Source of the DNA: CAVSNH01 sp963729275
GTDB lineage: Bacteria > Actinomycetota > Acidimicrobiia > Acidimicrobiales > RAAP-2
Length of the DNA stretch: 64,000 nt
NCBI GenBank assembly: GCA_963729275.1
Contig: CAVSNH010000007.1
Location: 1-64,000 of the forward strand
Reading direction: 5' to 3'
In this document: positions 30,412-41,000 of the stretch, in pieces
Position numbering within the stretch: position 1 is the stretch's first letter
Layout of the letters: every line of letters starts with the position of its first letter
Program-made: the position numbers and the translations under genes
Notes under the pieces: model-generated
Database searches by the model: none
Told to the model about the DNA's origin: nothing
What the model saw: only the letters and a program-made list of their open reading frames with translations

Positions 30412-32134
30412 GTGGGGATGGGGGATGTCCGAGGAGAGGACGAGCACAAGGATCGACTGAGCCGGCGCACCTTCCTGACCCGAAGTGCGGCCGCCGGCGG
30501 AGCCGTGGCCCTGGGGGCGGCGGCCGGCAGCGCACTGGCCGGGTGCGGCAACAGCGGGGCCTCCTCCACGACCACACTGCCGCCTTCGAGCGGCAAGGGC
30601 GGCGTGAACACCAAAAATCCGGTCCGTGGCGGATCCTTGACCTTCGGCACGGTGGCTGAGATCGACGGCTTCTACCCGCCGCTCAACCACTGGGACCAGA
30701 ACGGGTTCCTCTACGCCAACAGCGTGTACGACCCCTTGATGGCGCTGGCCGCCGATGGGACGGTCCACCCCTACTTGTGCCAGAGCCTCACGCCCAACGC
30801 GGCCATGGACACCTGGACCATGACCCTCCGCCCAGGGATCAAGTTCAACGACGGCTCCCCCCTGACCGCGGCAGGTGATCGTAGCCAACTACACCGAGCT
30901 CAAGACCTCACCGCTCACCGGGGTTGTCTTCGAGCGGGTCAAAGGGGTCACGGCCTCCGACTCCATGACCGTCGTCTACAGCCTGGACCAGTCCTACCCC
31001 GCCTTCCCGGCCGCCTTCACCAGCCAGATCGGCTACCCCTTCGGCCTGGCCATGATCGACCAGGTGAACTCGAACTCAAGCGGCACCATCGTGCCCGTGG
31101 GCACCGGTCCCTTCGTCTACTCCAGCTGGCAGCCGAACGACCACTTCACCTGCACCCGCAACCCGCACTACTGGCAGTCCCAGTACCCCTACCTCGACCA
31201 GATCACCTTCAAGCCCATCCCCGACACCACCCAACGCGAGTCCACGCTGCGCACCGGCGGCGTCGACATCATCCTCTCGGTCGACCCCAACACCATCTCC
31301 CGATTCAGTGGCTCCGGCGGGACCGGGTTCGTGGAGGTCGACAGCCGAACCGGCGTCATCGGGGAGCCGACGCTGGGATTCGTGATGCTCAACTGCATCA
31401 CGCCGCCGACCGACGACGTCCTGCTCCGGCGAGCCATCGCCATGGCCACCGATCAGGCCGAGATCATCAAGCTGTTCAACGCCAACTACGGGTCGGTGGT
31501 GAACGGTCTCTTCCTCAAAGGGTCCCCCTACTACACCGACACCGGCTATCCGAGCTACGACCCGTCGGGGGCCAAGGCCCTGGTCCAGCAATACAAGGCG
31601 CAGAAGGGGACGCCCTCCTTCGACCTCCTCACGGTGCCCGACCCCCGGGACGTCAGCATCACCGAGGCCCTGCAGAGCATGTGGAACACCGTGGGCATGA
31701 ACGTCACGGTCAGCCAGACCCAGCAGGCCACCATCATCGACGATTTCGTCCTCGGGAAGTTCCAGGCGACCACCTCCTACCAGTTCGGGGCGATCGACCC
31801 CTCGCTCAACTACGTGTGGTTCTCGACCACCACGCTCTCCCCTATCGGCACGCTCGGGCTCAACTTCCCGCGCAACAACGACCCCCAGCTCGAGCAAGCC
31901 ATGTCGACCGGGCGGAGCACCCAAGACGCCGCCACTCGGGTGGCCGCCTACCAGGAGGCCGACAAACGCCTGGCCCAGGACCTGCCCTATATCTGGCTCG
32001 GGCAACAGATGTTCGTCGACGTGGCCCAGGACCGGGTGCAGAACTTCGCCGGCCTGACCCTGCCCGACGGCTCCGTCGGCTACGGGTTCGACGAAGGCGT
32101 CACCTTCCCATCACAGACCTGGCTCAGCGCCTAA
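30412..32134 (+). pseudogene. Oligopeptide ABC transporter substrate-binding lipoprotein (SBP_bac_5), frameshifted
   Basis: The N-terminal part starts at GTG 30412, with GGAGGAG just upstream. It has a twin-arginine signal SRRTFL and a lipobox LAGC, so the product is a Tat-exported lipoprotein. The reading frame (frame of 30412) matches the family up to GIKFNDGSPLTAA at 30873. From 30875 the match continues in the next frame (VIVANYTELKT ... to the TAA at 32132-32134). One extra base or two missing bases near 30874 would explain this; GCGGCAGATGTG would restore Ala-Ala-Asp-Val. The first frame happens to stay open to 32151, so naive gene calling gives a chimeric 661-residue product. It heads a complete transporter operon. 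A sequencing error, a real inactivation or (less likely) programmed shifting are all possible. Confidence 0.82.
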
Positions 32135-32161
32135 CCGGTTTTCGGGCATAGGTTCGAGACG

Positions 32162-33106
32162 ATGGGCAGGTATCTCCTCAAGCGCCTCGTCCAGTTGGCG
32201 GTGGTGTCGTTCATCATCTCGATACTGGTTTTCCTGCTCGTCCACCTGCTCCCGGGCAATCCGGTCGACGTCATCCTCGGGCCTGACGTCACTCCGAAGA
32301 ATGTGGCCCTCCTCGACAAGCAGCTAGGTCTGAACAAGCCGCTGTGGGACCAGTACGTGACCTGGCTCAACGCCGCGCTCCACGGCAACCTCGGCTACTC
32401 CTACCTCAACCACGAGCCGGTCACCCACATCATCGCCACCGGCTGGCCTATCGACGTCGAGCTCATCGTCATCTCTCAGGCCATCGCCTTCCTCGTCGCC
32501 ATACCCCTCGCCCTCATCACCTCGCGCCGGCCCAACCGGCCATTCGACAACGTGGCCACCACCGGCACCTTCGGCCTCCTGGCCCTCCCGCCGTTCGTGA
32601 TTGCGCCCGTCATGGTGGCCGTCTTCGCCGTCGGCCTCCACTGGTTCCCGGCCACGGGTTTCGTGCCCATCTCGCAGGACCTGTTCACCAACCTGCACGA
32701 CATGATCCTGCCCTCGCTGGCCCTGACCGCCGGCTCGACGGCCGTCTACTACCGGCTGCTTCGCTCCGACCTCATCTCGACGCTGCAAGAGGACTTCATC
32801 ACCATGGCCCGGTCCAAGGGTCTCTCGTCCCGACGGATCATGGCCCGCCACGCCTTCCGTCCGTCGACCTTCTCCCTCCTGGCCGCGGCCGGGGTCACCA
32901 TCGGCGGCCTCATCGCCGGGACGTTCATCGTCGAGTACCTGTTCGCCCTCGCCGGCATCGGGTACTCCTTGGTGAATGCCGTCAATCAGCGTGACTACCT
33001 GGTGGTCCAGGGCATCACCCTGGTGGTGGCCATCGCCTATGTGCTGCTGCAGTTCATCGTCGACTTCATCTTCACCATGGTCGACCCGCGGGTGACGAGG
33101 GAATGA
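32162..33106 (+). CDS. Peptide ABC transporter permease, DppB/OppB family
   Basis: 314 residues with six predicted helices and an N-terminal RYLLKRLVQLAVVSFIISILVF segment typical of DppB-type permeases. The cytoplasmic EAA loop is MARSKGLSSRRIMARHAFR, the contact site for the ATPases. It starts 27 bp after the binding-protein gene and ends three bases before the second permease, so the operon is tight. Confidence 0.93.
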   Translation: MGRYLLKRLVQLAVVSFIISILVFLLVHLLPGNPVDVILGPDVTPKNVALLDKQLGLNKPLWDQYVTWLNAALHGNLGYSYLNHEPVTHIIATGWPIDVELIVISQAIAFLVAIPLALITSRRPNRPFDNVATTGTFGLLALPPFVIAPVMVAVFAVGLHWFPATGFVPISQDLFTNLHDMILPSLALTAGSTAVYYRLLRSDLISTLQEDFITMARSKGLSSRRIMARHAFRPSTFSLLAAAGVTIGGLIAGTFIVEYLFALAGIGYSLVNAVNQRDYLVVQGITLVVAIAYVLLQFIVDFIFTMVDPRVTRE

Positions 33107-33109
33107 GCC

Positions 33110-34069
33110 GTGCCTGACGACCGCGAGCTCGCTGCCACCAAAGTCCCGACCCGGGTGCTGAGGGACACCTTCCCGGGAATGGCCGCCACCGACGAGGCCG
33201 TCCTCGACCAACAGGCCCCGCTCCTGGCCGAGGACCAGCCCATCTCGAAGCGGCCCCTCGGCCCGTTGTTCTGGATCGCCATGGGCTGGCTCGGCCTCGT
33301 CGTCTTCGGGGCCATCTTCGCCAACGTGCTGCCCTTGACCAGCCCCACCTTCCAGAACTACTCGGTGGTGAACGCCGGACCCAGCATCCACCACCTGCTC
33401 GGAACCGACGACCTGGGTCGTGACCTGTTGTCCCGCGTCGTCTACGGCTCGCGGGTGTCCCTCGTTATCGGCTTTGCCTCGGTGGCCATCGGCATGGTCA
33501 TCGGCGGGACGCTGGGGCTGCTGTCGGGTTACAAGGGAGGGGCGGCCGACACCGCACTCAACGCCGGCTCCTTCGTCATCCTCGCCTTCCCCGGCATCGT
33601 GGCGGTCATCGCCATCGTCGCCTTCTGGGGCACGTCCCTGCTCAAGCTCACCATCATCTTCGGAGTCGGCACCATCCCCGTCCTCTATCGCGTGGTCCGG
33701 GCATCGACCCTGGCCTTCGCCAACCGCGACTTCGTGATCGCGGCCCGAACGCTCGGGGCCTCCACCCGGAGGATCATCTTCCGAGAGATCCTGCCCAACG
33801 TGGCCCCCGTCGCCCTCACCTTCGCCCTCATCAACGTGGCCGTCATCATCGTGCTCGAGGGCTCGCTGGCCTTCCTCGGTCTGTCGATCGCCCTTCCAAC
33901 CCCGTCGTGGGGCAACATCATCGCCGAGGGCACGTCCAACAACCTGATCCAGACCAACCCCTACATCATGATGTGGCCGGCGCTGGCCATGTTCCTGCTC
34001 CTCTTGTCCATCAACCTGATCGGTGACCGACTGCGCCAGCGGTTCGACATCCGCGAAGGCCTGCTGTGA
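33110..34069 (+). CDS. Peptide ABC transporter permease, DppC/OppC family
   Basis: 319 residues, GTG start. A hydrophilic N-terminal extension of about 50 residues leads into the family blocks LLGTDDLGRDLLSRVVYGSRVSL and, in the EAA loop, AARTLGASTRRIIFREILPN. Six membrane segments are expected. It pairs with the preceding permease to form the channel. Its stop overlaps the GTG of the next ATPase gene. Confidence 0.93.
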   Translation: MPDDRELAATKVPTRVLRDTFPGMAATDEAVLDQQAPLLAEDQPISKRPLGPLFWIAMGWLGLVVFGAIFANVLPLTSPTFQNYSVVNAGPSIHHLLGTDDLGRDLLSRVVYGSRVSLVIGFASVAIGMVIGGTLGLLSGYKGGAADTALNAGSFVILAFPGIVAVIAIVAFWGTSLLKLTIIFGVGTIPVLYRVVRASTLAFANRDFVIAARTLGASTRRIIFREILPNVAPVALTFALINVAVIIVLEGSLAFLGLSIALPTPSWGNIIAEGTSNNLIQTNPYIMMWPALAMFLLLLSINLIGDRLRQRFDIREGLL

Positions 34070-35202
34070 TCGGACGGCGGCGACGGGGGGCGAAGGCGCG
34101 AACCGAGTTCGCCGACGTCGGCTCCTACGACGGCCCACTGCTCCGGGTCGAGGACCTCCACACCTCGTTCCGCACCACCCGAGGGACGGTCCGGGCCGTC
34201 GACGGGGTGTCCTTGGAGCTCCAGGCAGGCGAGACCCTCGGCGTGGTCGGCGAGTCGGGGTCGGGCAAGACGGTGTTGGCCCGGTCGATCATGGGCCTCC
34301 TCCCCCTGCGGGACGTCGTCCGATCCGGGACCGTGCACTTTGCCGGGCGCGAGCTCACTGCCATGTCTCCCGAGCAGCTGCGCAGGGTGTGGGGGGCGGA
34401 GCTCAGCATGATCTTCCAGGACCCGATGACCGCCCTCAACCCGGTGAAGCGCGTCGGCGACCAGATCACCGAGAGCCTGCGGATCCAACTGCACATGGAC
34501 CGCACCGCGGCAAGGGAGACCGCCGTCGAGCTCCTCCGATCGGTCGGCATCCCCTCGCCCGAGCAGCGCCTCCGCTGGTATCCCTTCGAGCTGTCCGGTG
34601 GCATGCGCCAGCGGGTGATGATCGCCATCGCCCTGGCCTGCGCCCCGCGCCTGGTGATGGCCGACGAGCCGACCACCGGCCTCGACGTCACCGTCCAGGC
34701 TCAGATCCTCGACCTGTTGGCCGAGCTCCAGCGCGAGCGCCACATGGCCGTCATGCTCGTCACCCACGATCTCGGCGTGGTGGCCACCCGCACCGACCAC
34801 ATCATGGTCATGTACGCCGGCCGGGTGGTCGAGCAGGCGCCCACCCACACCCTCTTCGCCGACACCCGCATGCCCTACACGCAGGCCCTCATGGACTCGA
34901 TCCCCCGACTGTCCCAGCCGAGCGGGTCGCGGCTCCACGCCATCGCCGGGCGACCGCCGAACCTCATCAACCCGCCCAAGGGCTGCAAGTTCGCCCCGCG
35001 CTGCCCCTATGCCCAGGACAAGTGCCGCGAGCTCGAGCCACCGCTGCGCACTGCCGCCTCAAGCGATCACCTCTTCGCCTGTTGGTTCCCGTTGGTGAAC
35101 GGCGTGCCGACCGCCCCGGGCAAGGCCAACGGCCGCGCCTCGGCCGATGCGGCGGCGGCGGGAAGCGCAAGCGCCCCGGCGTCCGGGGGCGAAACGACAT
35201 GA
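34066..35202 (+). CDS. Peptide ABC transporter ATP-binding protein, DppD/OppD family
   Basis: 378 residues, GTG start overlapping the permease stop. Walker A is GESGSGKTVLAR, the signature LSGGMRQRVMIA, Walker B LVMADEPTTGLD, with the H-loop in VTHDLGVV. The C-terminal oligopeptide-type region has PPKGCKFAPRCPYAQDKC with the cysteines that can hold an iron-sulfur cluster in some family members. The last 30 residues are low-complexity Ala/Gly/Ser. Confidence 0.94.
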   Translation: MIGRRRRGAKARTEFADVGSYDGPLLRVEDLHTSFRTTRGTVRAVDGVSLELQAGETLGVVGESGSGKTVLARSIMGLLPLRDVVRSGTVHFAGRELTAMSPEQLRRVWGAELSMIFQDPMTALNPVKRVGDQITESLRIQLHMDRTAARETAVELLRSVGIPSPEQRLRWYPFELSGGMRQRVMIAIALACAPRLVMADEPTTGLDVTVQAQILDLLAELQRERHMAVMLVTHDLGVVATRTDHIMVMYAGRVVEQAPTHTLFADTRMPYTQALMDSIPRLSQPSGSRLHAIAGRPPNLINPPKGCKFAPRCPYAQDKCRELEPPLRTAASSDHLFACWFPLVNGVPTAPGKANGRASADAAAAGSASAPASGGETT

Positions 35203-36332
35203 CCACCGCACCTGTCGAGGTCGAGGCGTCCACCAGCCGCACGCCCGCCGACGACGCCGAGATCGTTCTGCGGGTCGAGAACCTGGTGGTCGAATTCCAC
35301 AGCGGTCGCCAGCGGGTACATGCCGTGTCCGGGGTGAGCTTCGAGATCCAACAGGGCGAGACGCTCGGGCTGGTCGGCGAGTCGGGCTGTGGGAAGTCGA
35401 CGGTCGGGCGCACCCTGGCCCAGGTCCAACCGGCGACGTCCGGGCGGGTGATCTACCGAGGCAAGGAACTCGGGTCGCTGTCCGAGCGAGAGCTGCGGCC
35501 GGTTCGGACCAAGATCCAGATGATCTTCCAGGACCCGATCTCCTCTCTCAACCCGAGGCGACGGGTCCGGGACATCGTGGCCGAGCCCCTGATCATCTGG
35601 AAGCGGGGCACGAAGGAGGAGCAGTCGGCCCGGGTGCGGTCGATGCTCGAGGCGGTGGGGATCGATCCCGACGCGGCCGGCGACCGTCGGCCGCTCGAGT
35701 TCTCCGGTGGCCAATGCCAGCGCATCAGCATCGCCCGGTCGCTCATGTCCGAACCCGAGCTCCTGATCTGCGACGAGCCGGTCTCGGCCCTCGACGTGTC
35801 GGTACAGGCCCAGATCCTCAACCTGCTGGCCGACCTGCGAGCTCGCTTCGACCTCACCATGCTCTTCATCGCCCATGACCTGGCCGTCGTGAAGAACGTG
35901 AGCGACCGGGTGGCGGTCATGTACCTGGGCAAGCTGGTCGAGCTGGCCGGCGCCGACGACCTCTACCAGGAGCCGTCCCATCCCTACACCGAGGCCTTGC
36001 TGGCGGCCATCCCCGAGCCCGACCCCGACCAGAAGAGGGACCGGCCACCGTTGACCGGCGAGCTGCCCTCCCCGCTCAATCCGCCGTCCGGATGCCGCTT
36101 CCGAACCCGCTGCCCCTATGCCGAGGAGCGATGCGCGGCCGAGGAGCCGCTTCTCCGGGAGATCGCCCCACGGCACTGGGTCGCCTGCCACTTCCCGCTG
36201 GTGGCCACCGAGGGAGGCCGGCGGCGGCCGGCCAAGGACGAGGCCGGTGCTCCTGCTCCTGCCCCGACTCCGGCCGCCTCCGGCCCGGTCGAGGCTCCGG
36301 CGGGGGCCGGCACCGGCGCCGGAGCCGGCTGA
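35199..36332 (+). CDS. Peptide ABC transporter ATP-binding protein, DppF/OppF family
   Basis: 377 residues from the ATG at 35199, which overlaps the preceding stop (ATGA). Walker A is GESGCGKSTVGRT, the signature FSGGQCQRISIA (the QCQR form is usual for OppF), Walker B LLICDEPVSALD and the H-loop FIAHDLAVV. The oligopeptide C-terminal motif is PPSGCRFRTRCPYAEERC. An Ala/Pro/Gly tail closes the protein. It is the last gene of the transporter operon and faces rpsA. Confidence 0.94.
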   Translation: MTTAPVEVEASTSRTPADDAEIVLRVENLVVEFHSGRQRVHAVSGVSFEIQQGETLGLVGESGCGKSTVGRTLAQVQPATSGRVIYRGKELGSLSERELRPVRTKIQMIFQDPISSLNPRRRVRDIVAEPLIIWKRGTKEEQSARVRSMLEAVGIDPDAAGDRRPLEFSGGQCQRISIARSLMSEPELLICDEPVSALDVSVQAQILNLLADLRARFDLTMLFIAHDLAVVKNVSDRVAVMYLGKLVELAGADDLYQEPSHPYTEALLAAIPEPDPDQKRDRPPLTGELPSPLNPPSGCRFRTRCPYAEERCAAEEPLLREIAPRHWVACHFPLVATEGGRRRPAKDEAGAPAPAPTPAASGPVEAPAGAGTGAGAG

Positions 36333-36334
36333 AC

Positions 36335-36352
36335 CGTCGCCCGGAGGCGACG
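36335..36352. terminator. Hairpin between convergent dppF-type gene and rpsA
   Basis: CGTCGCC and GGCGACG form a perfect 7-bp stem with loop CGGA, placed in the 27-bp gap between the two converging stop codons. It could terminate transcription from either side. No T-tract is seen. Confidence 0.45.
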
Positions 36353-36359
36353 AGGTCAA

Positions 36360-37898
36360 TCAGCCGGCGGTCTCGCTCGTCTCCGGCTGCGCGGCGACGT
36401 CCGAGGTAGCCGGCGCGTCCGGTGCGCCCGCTTCGGCGGGCGCTTCGGCGGGCTCGGCGGCGAGTTCCGCGATGGGCTCGGCGGCGAGTTCCCCGATGGG
36501 CTCGACGAGGGGCTCCGTGAGCGGCTCGCTGACAGCCGCGGCGACACCGGCCTCGCCATTTCCGCCGCTCTCGCCCGACCCGTGCTCGGCCACATATTCG
36601 GCCCACGCCGCTTGCGCCTCTGTCTCCGGGGTGAACTCGGCCTCGGAGAACTCGATCGGGCCGACGTAGTTGCCCTCGGCGTCGTAGGCGTGCTCGCCGA
36701 ACGCCTCCCGGTACTCCTCCGACACCTCGCCACCCTCGGCCGCCTGCTTGATGGACAAGCTGATGCGCCGGCGCTGCAGGTCGATGTCGATGATCTTGAC
36801 CCAGAGCTCCTCGCCCGGGGTGACCACCTGCTCGGGCAGCTCGACGTGGTGGCCGGCCATCTCCGAGATGTGCACGAGCCCTTCGATGCCGTCACCGACC
36901 TGGACGAATGCGCCGAACGGCACCAGCTTGGTGATGCGGCCGTAGACGAGCTCACCGACCTGGTGGGAGTTGGCGAACTCCTGCCAGGGATCGCTCTGGG
37001 TGGCCTTGAGCGAGAGACTGATGCGTTCCTTGCTTAGATCCACATCGAGGACCTCGACCTCGATCTCGTCGCCCACCGAGACCACCGACGAAGGATGGTC
37101 GACGTGCTTCCAGGACAGCTCGGAGACGTGGACAAGGCCGTCCATCCCGCCGAGGTCGACGAAGGCGCCGAAGTTGACGACCGACGACACCACGCCGCGG
37201 CGGCGCTCTCCGGGCTTGAGGTTGGCCAGGAAGTCGCTGCGCTGCTCCTTCTGGTTCTCCTCCAGCCACGCCCGACGCGAAAGGACGACGTTGTTGCGAT
37301 TGCGATCGAGCTCGATGATCTTGGCCTCGATCACCTTCCCCACATAAGGCTGGAGCTCGCGCACCCGGCGCAGCTCGACGAGGGAGGCGGGCAGGAAGCC
37401 GCGCAGTCCGATGTCGACGATGAGTCCGCCCTTCACTACCTCGATGACCGGGCCGGTCACGACCTCGTTGTTCTCCTTCTTCTTCTCGATGGTGCCCCAC
37501 GCCCGCTCGTACTGGGCACGCTTCTTCGAGAGGATGAGGCGCCCCTCCTTGTCCTCTTTCTGAAGGACAAGGGCCTCGACCGCCTCGCCCAGCTTCACGA
37601 TCTCCGAGGGGTCGACGTCGTTGCGAATGGAGAGCTCGCGAACCGGGATGACTCCCTCCGACTTGAAACCGATGTCGAGCAGCACCTCGTCGCGGTCGAT
37701 CTTGACCACCGTGCCTTCGACCAGGTCGCCGTCCTCGAACTCGACGATCGTCCCGGCCATGGCTTCTTCGAGGGAGGCGCCCCCCAGGTCATCCTCGGTC
37801 ACCGGACGCGGCACATACTCGCCGTTCTCGTCGAAGGTCCCCATCTCCTCGGGGGAGAGCAGGGTCACGGTGTCACCGACGGAGGGTGTCTCGGGCAT
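36360..37898 (-). CDS. rpsA: 30S ribosomal protein S1
   Basis: 512 residues from the ATG at 37898. Four S1 RNA-binding domains are visible, around residues 52-120, 140-205, 222-292 and 308-378; for example VNFGAFVDLGGMDGLVHVSELS and VPFGAFVQVGDGIEGLVHISEM. The protein assists initiation by binding mRNA on the small subunit. The C-terminal 80 residues are Glu/Ala-rich with imperfect repeats (EPIGELAAEPIAELAAEP), longer and more acidic than usual. It lies downstream of polA in the conserved actinobacterial order and has its own 180-bp upstream region with a large inverted repeat. Confidence 0.95.
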   Translation of the reverse strand: MPETPSVGDTVTLLSPEEMGTFDENGEYVPRPVTEDDLGGASLEEAMAGTIVEFEDGDLVEGTVVKIDRDEVLLDIGFKSEGVIPVRELSIRNDVDPSEIVKLGEAVEALVLQKEDKEGRLILSKKRAQYERAWGTIEKKKENNEVVTGPVIEVVKGGLIVDIGLRGFLPASLVELRRVRELQPYVGKVIEAKIIELDRNRNNVVLSRRAWLEENQKEQRSDFLANLKPGERRRGVVSSVVNFGAFVDLGGMDGLVHVSELSWKHVDHPSSVVSVGDEIEVEVLDVDLSKERISLSLKATQSDPWQEFANSHQVGELVYGRITKLVPFGAFVQVGDGIEGLVHISEMAGHHVELPEQVVTPGEELWVKIIDIDLQRRRISLSIKQAAEGGEVSEEYREAFGEHAYDAEGNYVGPIEFSEAEFTPETEAQAAWAEYVAEHGSGESGGNGEAGVAAAVSEPLTEPLVEPIGELAAEPIAELAAEPAEAPAEAGAPDAPATSDVAAQPETSETAG

Positions 37899-37959
37899 AG
37901 ATCGGTCGCTCGCTTTCCGGACGATCCCGCCGGCCGTCCGGCCGCAGGAAGACGGGCCA

Positions 37960-38002
37960 CCCAAGTGGCCGGTCTTTGATGCTATCCGACCAGCCACTTG
38001 GG
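37960..38002 (-). promoter_or_regulatory. 15-bp inverted repeat in the polA-rpsA intergenic region
   Basis: Arms at 37960-37974 and 37988-38002 match in 14 of 15 positions (core CCCAAGTGGC / GCCACTTGGG) around a 13-base spacer. The spacer contains, on the minus strand, TAGCAT, a possible -10 hexamer. It could be the polA terminator, an RNA structure in the rpsA leader, or an operator at the rpsA promoter. The sequence alone does not decide. Confidence 0.5.
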
Positions 38003-38078
38003 CTGTCCGTGGGCCGCCATCTCCGTGCGTCCCGATCGGCCGGTCGGATGCCACCACCACCGCCCCCGCCGGCGAAGA

Positions 38079-41000
38079 TCAGTGGCCCTTGGCCTCCGCC
38101 CATGACGCGCCCCAGCACATCTCCACCTCGAGCGGGACGGACAGGCTGGCCGCGCCCACCATGGCCTGCTCGGTGAGCGCCGCCACCTCGTCGGTCTCGG
38201 CCGGCTCCACGTCGACAAGGACCTCGTCGTGCACCTGCAGTACGAGGTCGGAGGCGAATCCTGCCTCCTCGAGGCCACGGTCGAGGCGAATGAGGGCCAG
38301 CTTGAACAAGTCGGCGGCCAGCCCCTGGATGCCGGCGTTCATAGCCTGGCGCTCGGCCGCTTGGCGCACCTGGTAGTTGGTCGACACCAGGTCGGGCAGC
38401 GGGCGGCGACGACCGAAGGCGGTCACCGTGTAGCCAACCGTGCGCGCCTCGGCCACGGCCCGCTCCATGTAGTCACGCACGTAGGGGAAGGCCTCGAAAT
38501 AGGCGGTGAGGATGTCGGCGGCCTCCTCGACCGGCACCCCGAGGCGCTGGGAGAGTCCGTAGGCCTCCATGCCGTAGGCCAGGCCGTAGGAAACCATCTT
38601 GGCCGTGGACCGGTGTGCGCCGGTCACGTCCTCCGGCCCGATGCCGAACACGCGGGCGGCCACCGTCCGGTGAATGTCCTCGCCGGCGGCGAAGGCGGCG
38701 GTGAGACCGGGGTCGTCCGACAGATGGGCGATGGCCCGTAGCTCGATCTGGTCGTAGTCGGCGACGAGCAGGCGGCGGCCGACGGAGGGCACGAACGCCT
38801 CCCGGAAGCGACGGCCCTCCTCGGTGCGCACCGGGATGTTGTGCAGGTTGGGTCGGTCGGACGACAGCCGGCCGGTGCGGGCCACCGTCTGACGGAAGGT
38901 GGCGTGGATGCGGCCGTCGGCGGCCACCTCGGCGGCGAGGCTCTCGCCATAGGTCGAGCGCAGCTTCTCGACCTCCCGGTAGCGGAGGAGGGCCTCGACG
39001 ATGGGATGTTGGCCGCGCAGCTGTTCGAGCGTGCGAGCGTCCGTCGAGAACCCGGTCTTCGTCTTGCGGACCGGGGTGAGGCCCAACTTCTCGTAGAGCA
39101 CGGCTCGCAGCTGGGGCACGGAGTTGACCTTGAACGGCGTGCCGGCCAGCTCCTGGATGGTCGTCTCGAGGTTCTGGCACTCATCGGCCAGGCCCGTCGT
39201 GATGGTACGTAGGACGTCGCCGTCCACCCGGATGCCGACCACTTCCATACGAGCCAGCACTCGAACCAGGGGCTGCTCGATGTCCTGGTTGAGGGCGGTC
39301 GCCCCAACGATCTCGAGGGCGCCCTCGAGGGGAACCCGCAACCGGGCAAGGACGGCCGCATCCCGCACCACCCCGGGCACCCCGGGCACCCCGGGCACCT
39401 CGGGACCGCTGCCGTCGTCCCCGCCATCTCCCTCCGTTTCCTCCAGGGCCAGCTCGGCCTGGCCGGCCTCCGGGATCGGGCCGTCGGTCGCCACACCGAG
39501 GAACCGTTGGGCGAGGTCGGCTAGCTGGTAGCTGTCGGTGGACGGGTCGAGGAGGTAGGCGCCCACGGCGGTGTCGAGGACGAGGTGATGCACGTCGATC
39601 CCGAGCGGGAGCAGTGAGCGCATGAGCTCCTTGGCGTGGTGGGCGACCACCCCGACCCCGTCAGGTCCGAGCGCCTGGCGAAGGTTGGTGCCCACCCCTG
39701 TTTCAGCGAGCCACTGATCGATTGCCGAAGGGACCGCGCCTTCCGTGTCGGGCGGGGCGAGGTGCACGACTCTCCCTCCCCCACCATCGGTGACCTCGGT
39801 GGCCAGCGATATCGAGGTCAGTGGTGACCGGCCCGGGTCACCGGACCACACCGCTGCCAGCACGAGGTTGCCGGTCGTTGCCCGAGCTCCCTCCACGAGA
39901 GCGGTCACCGACGCCCGCGCCGCGTCAGCCGTCGCCGGTCGCTCCCACGTCGGCTCGGCCAACCAGTCCGGTGTGCCCACGGCCGGCACCATGCCCGGGG
40001 CGGTCCCCGTCGACCGAGCGGCGGCACCCGGCTTCGATGCTCCTGCCCGGCGCGTGCCGGCCGCGCCGGCGCCCCCGGCCGGGGGCCCGAACAGGCCCTC
40101 GTCCATGAGTGCCGACAATCGGGTCCACAGCGTCCGGAGCTCGAACTCTCCGAAGACCTGCTTGGCCCGTTCGGCGTCCCAGCCTCCGAGATGCAGATCG
40201 TCGACAGCCACGTCGAGTGGCACGTCACGAACCAAGGGGATGATCTCGGCGTTGCGGCGCACATTGTCCTCGTAGGCCGCCAGGTTGTCGCGCATCTTGG
40301 CCGACAAGGAGTCGAGGTCGGCGAAGAGCGCGTCGAGGCTGCCGTACTGGTTGACGAGCTTGGCCGCCGTCTTCTCCCCGATACCGGGCACGCCGGTGAG
40401 GTTGTCCGAGGGGTCGCCCCGCAGGGCGGCGAGTATCGGGTACTGATCGGGTCGCACTCCGGTCCGGTCCATGATGCCGGCCTCGTCGTAGAGCGCGTAG
40501 TCGCTGACCCCTCGCCGGTTGTAGAGAACCTGGATGTAGGGATCCTCGACCAACTGGAAGCAGTCCCGGTCACCGGTCACGACGATCACCGGAGACTGAC
40601 GGTCGCGCGCTTCGGTGGCCAAAGTAGCCAGCACGTCGTCCGCCTCGAAACCCTCGGCTTCGAGCAGCGGAACCGACAGCGAGGCGAGCACGGCGCGAAT
40701 CATGTCGAACTGGGGACTGAGGTCGTCCGGCGTTTCGGCCCGACCGGCTTTGTAGTCGTTGGCGATCTCGTCCCGGAAGGTCGGCCCCCACAGGTCGAAG
40801 GCCACGGCCAGTCCCGAGGGGCGATGGTCGCGCACAAGGTAGGTGAGCATCGAGGTGAAGCCGTGGACGGCGTTGGTCACGATCCCGGCGCTCGTCACGA
40901 GCGACGGCGGCAGCGCGAAATAGGCCCGGTAGCCCAGCGACATGCCGTCGAGCAGGAGCAGCGGACCCGAGGGTGCCCCGTCGTCGGAGGGGCTGGGCCC

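Noticed and set aside
30166..32151. A single open frame of about 661 codons covering the binding-protein region
   Set aside because: Only the segment up to about 30873 matches the family; the rest is an Arg/Pro-rich out-of-frame translation, while the true continuation lies in the next frame.
35690..35740. The ABC signature SGGQCQR in the DppF-type ATPase as a damaged motif
   Set aside because: The QCQR form is the normal version in OppF/DppF proteins.
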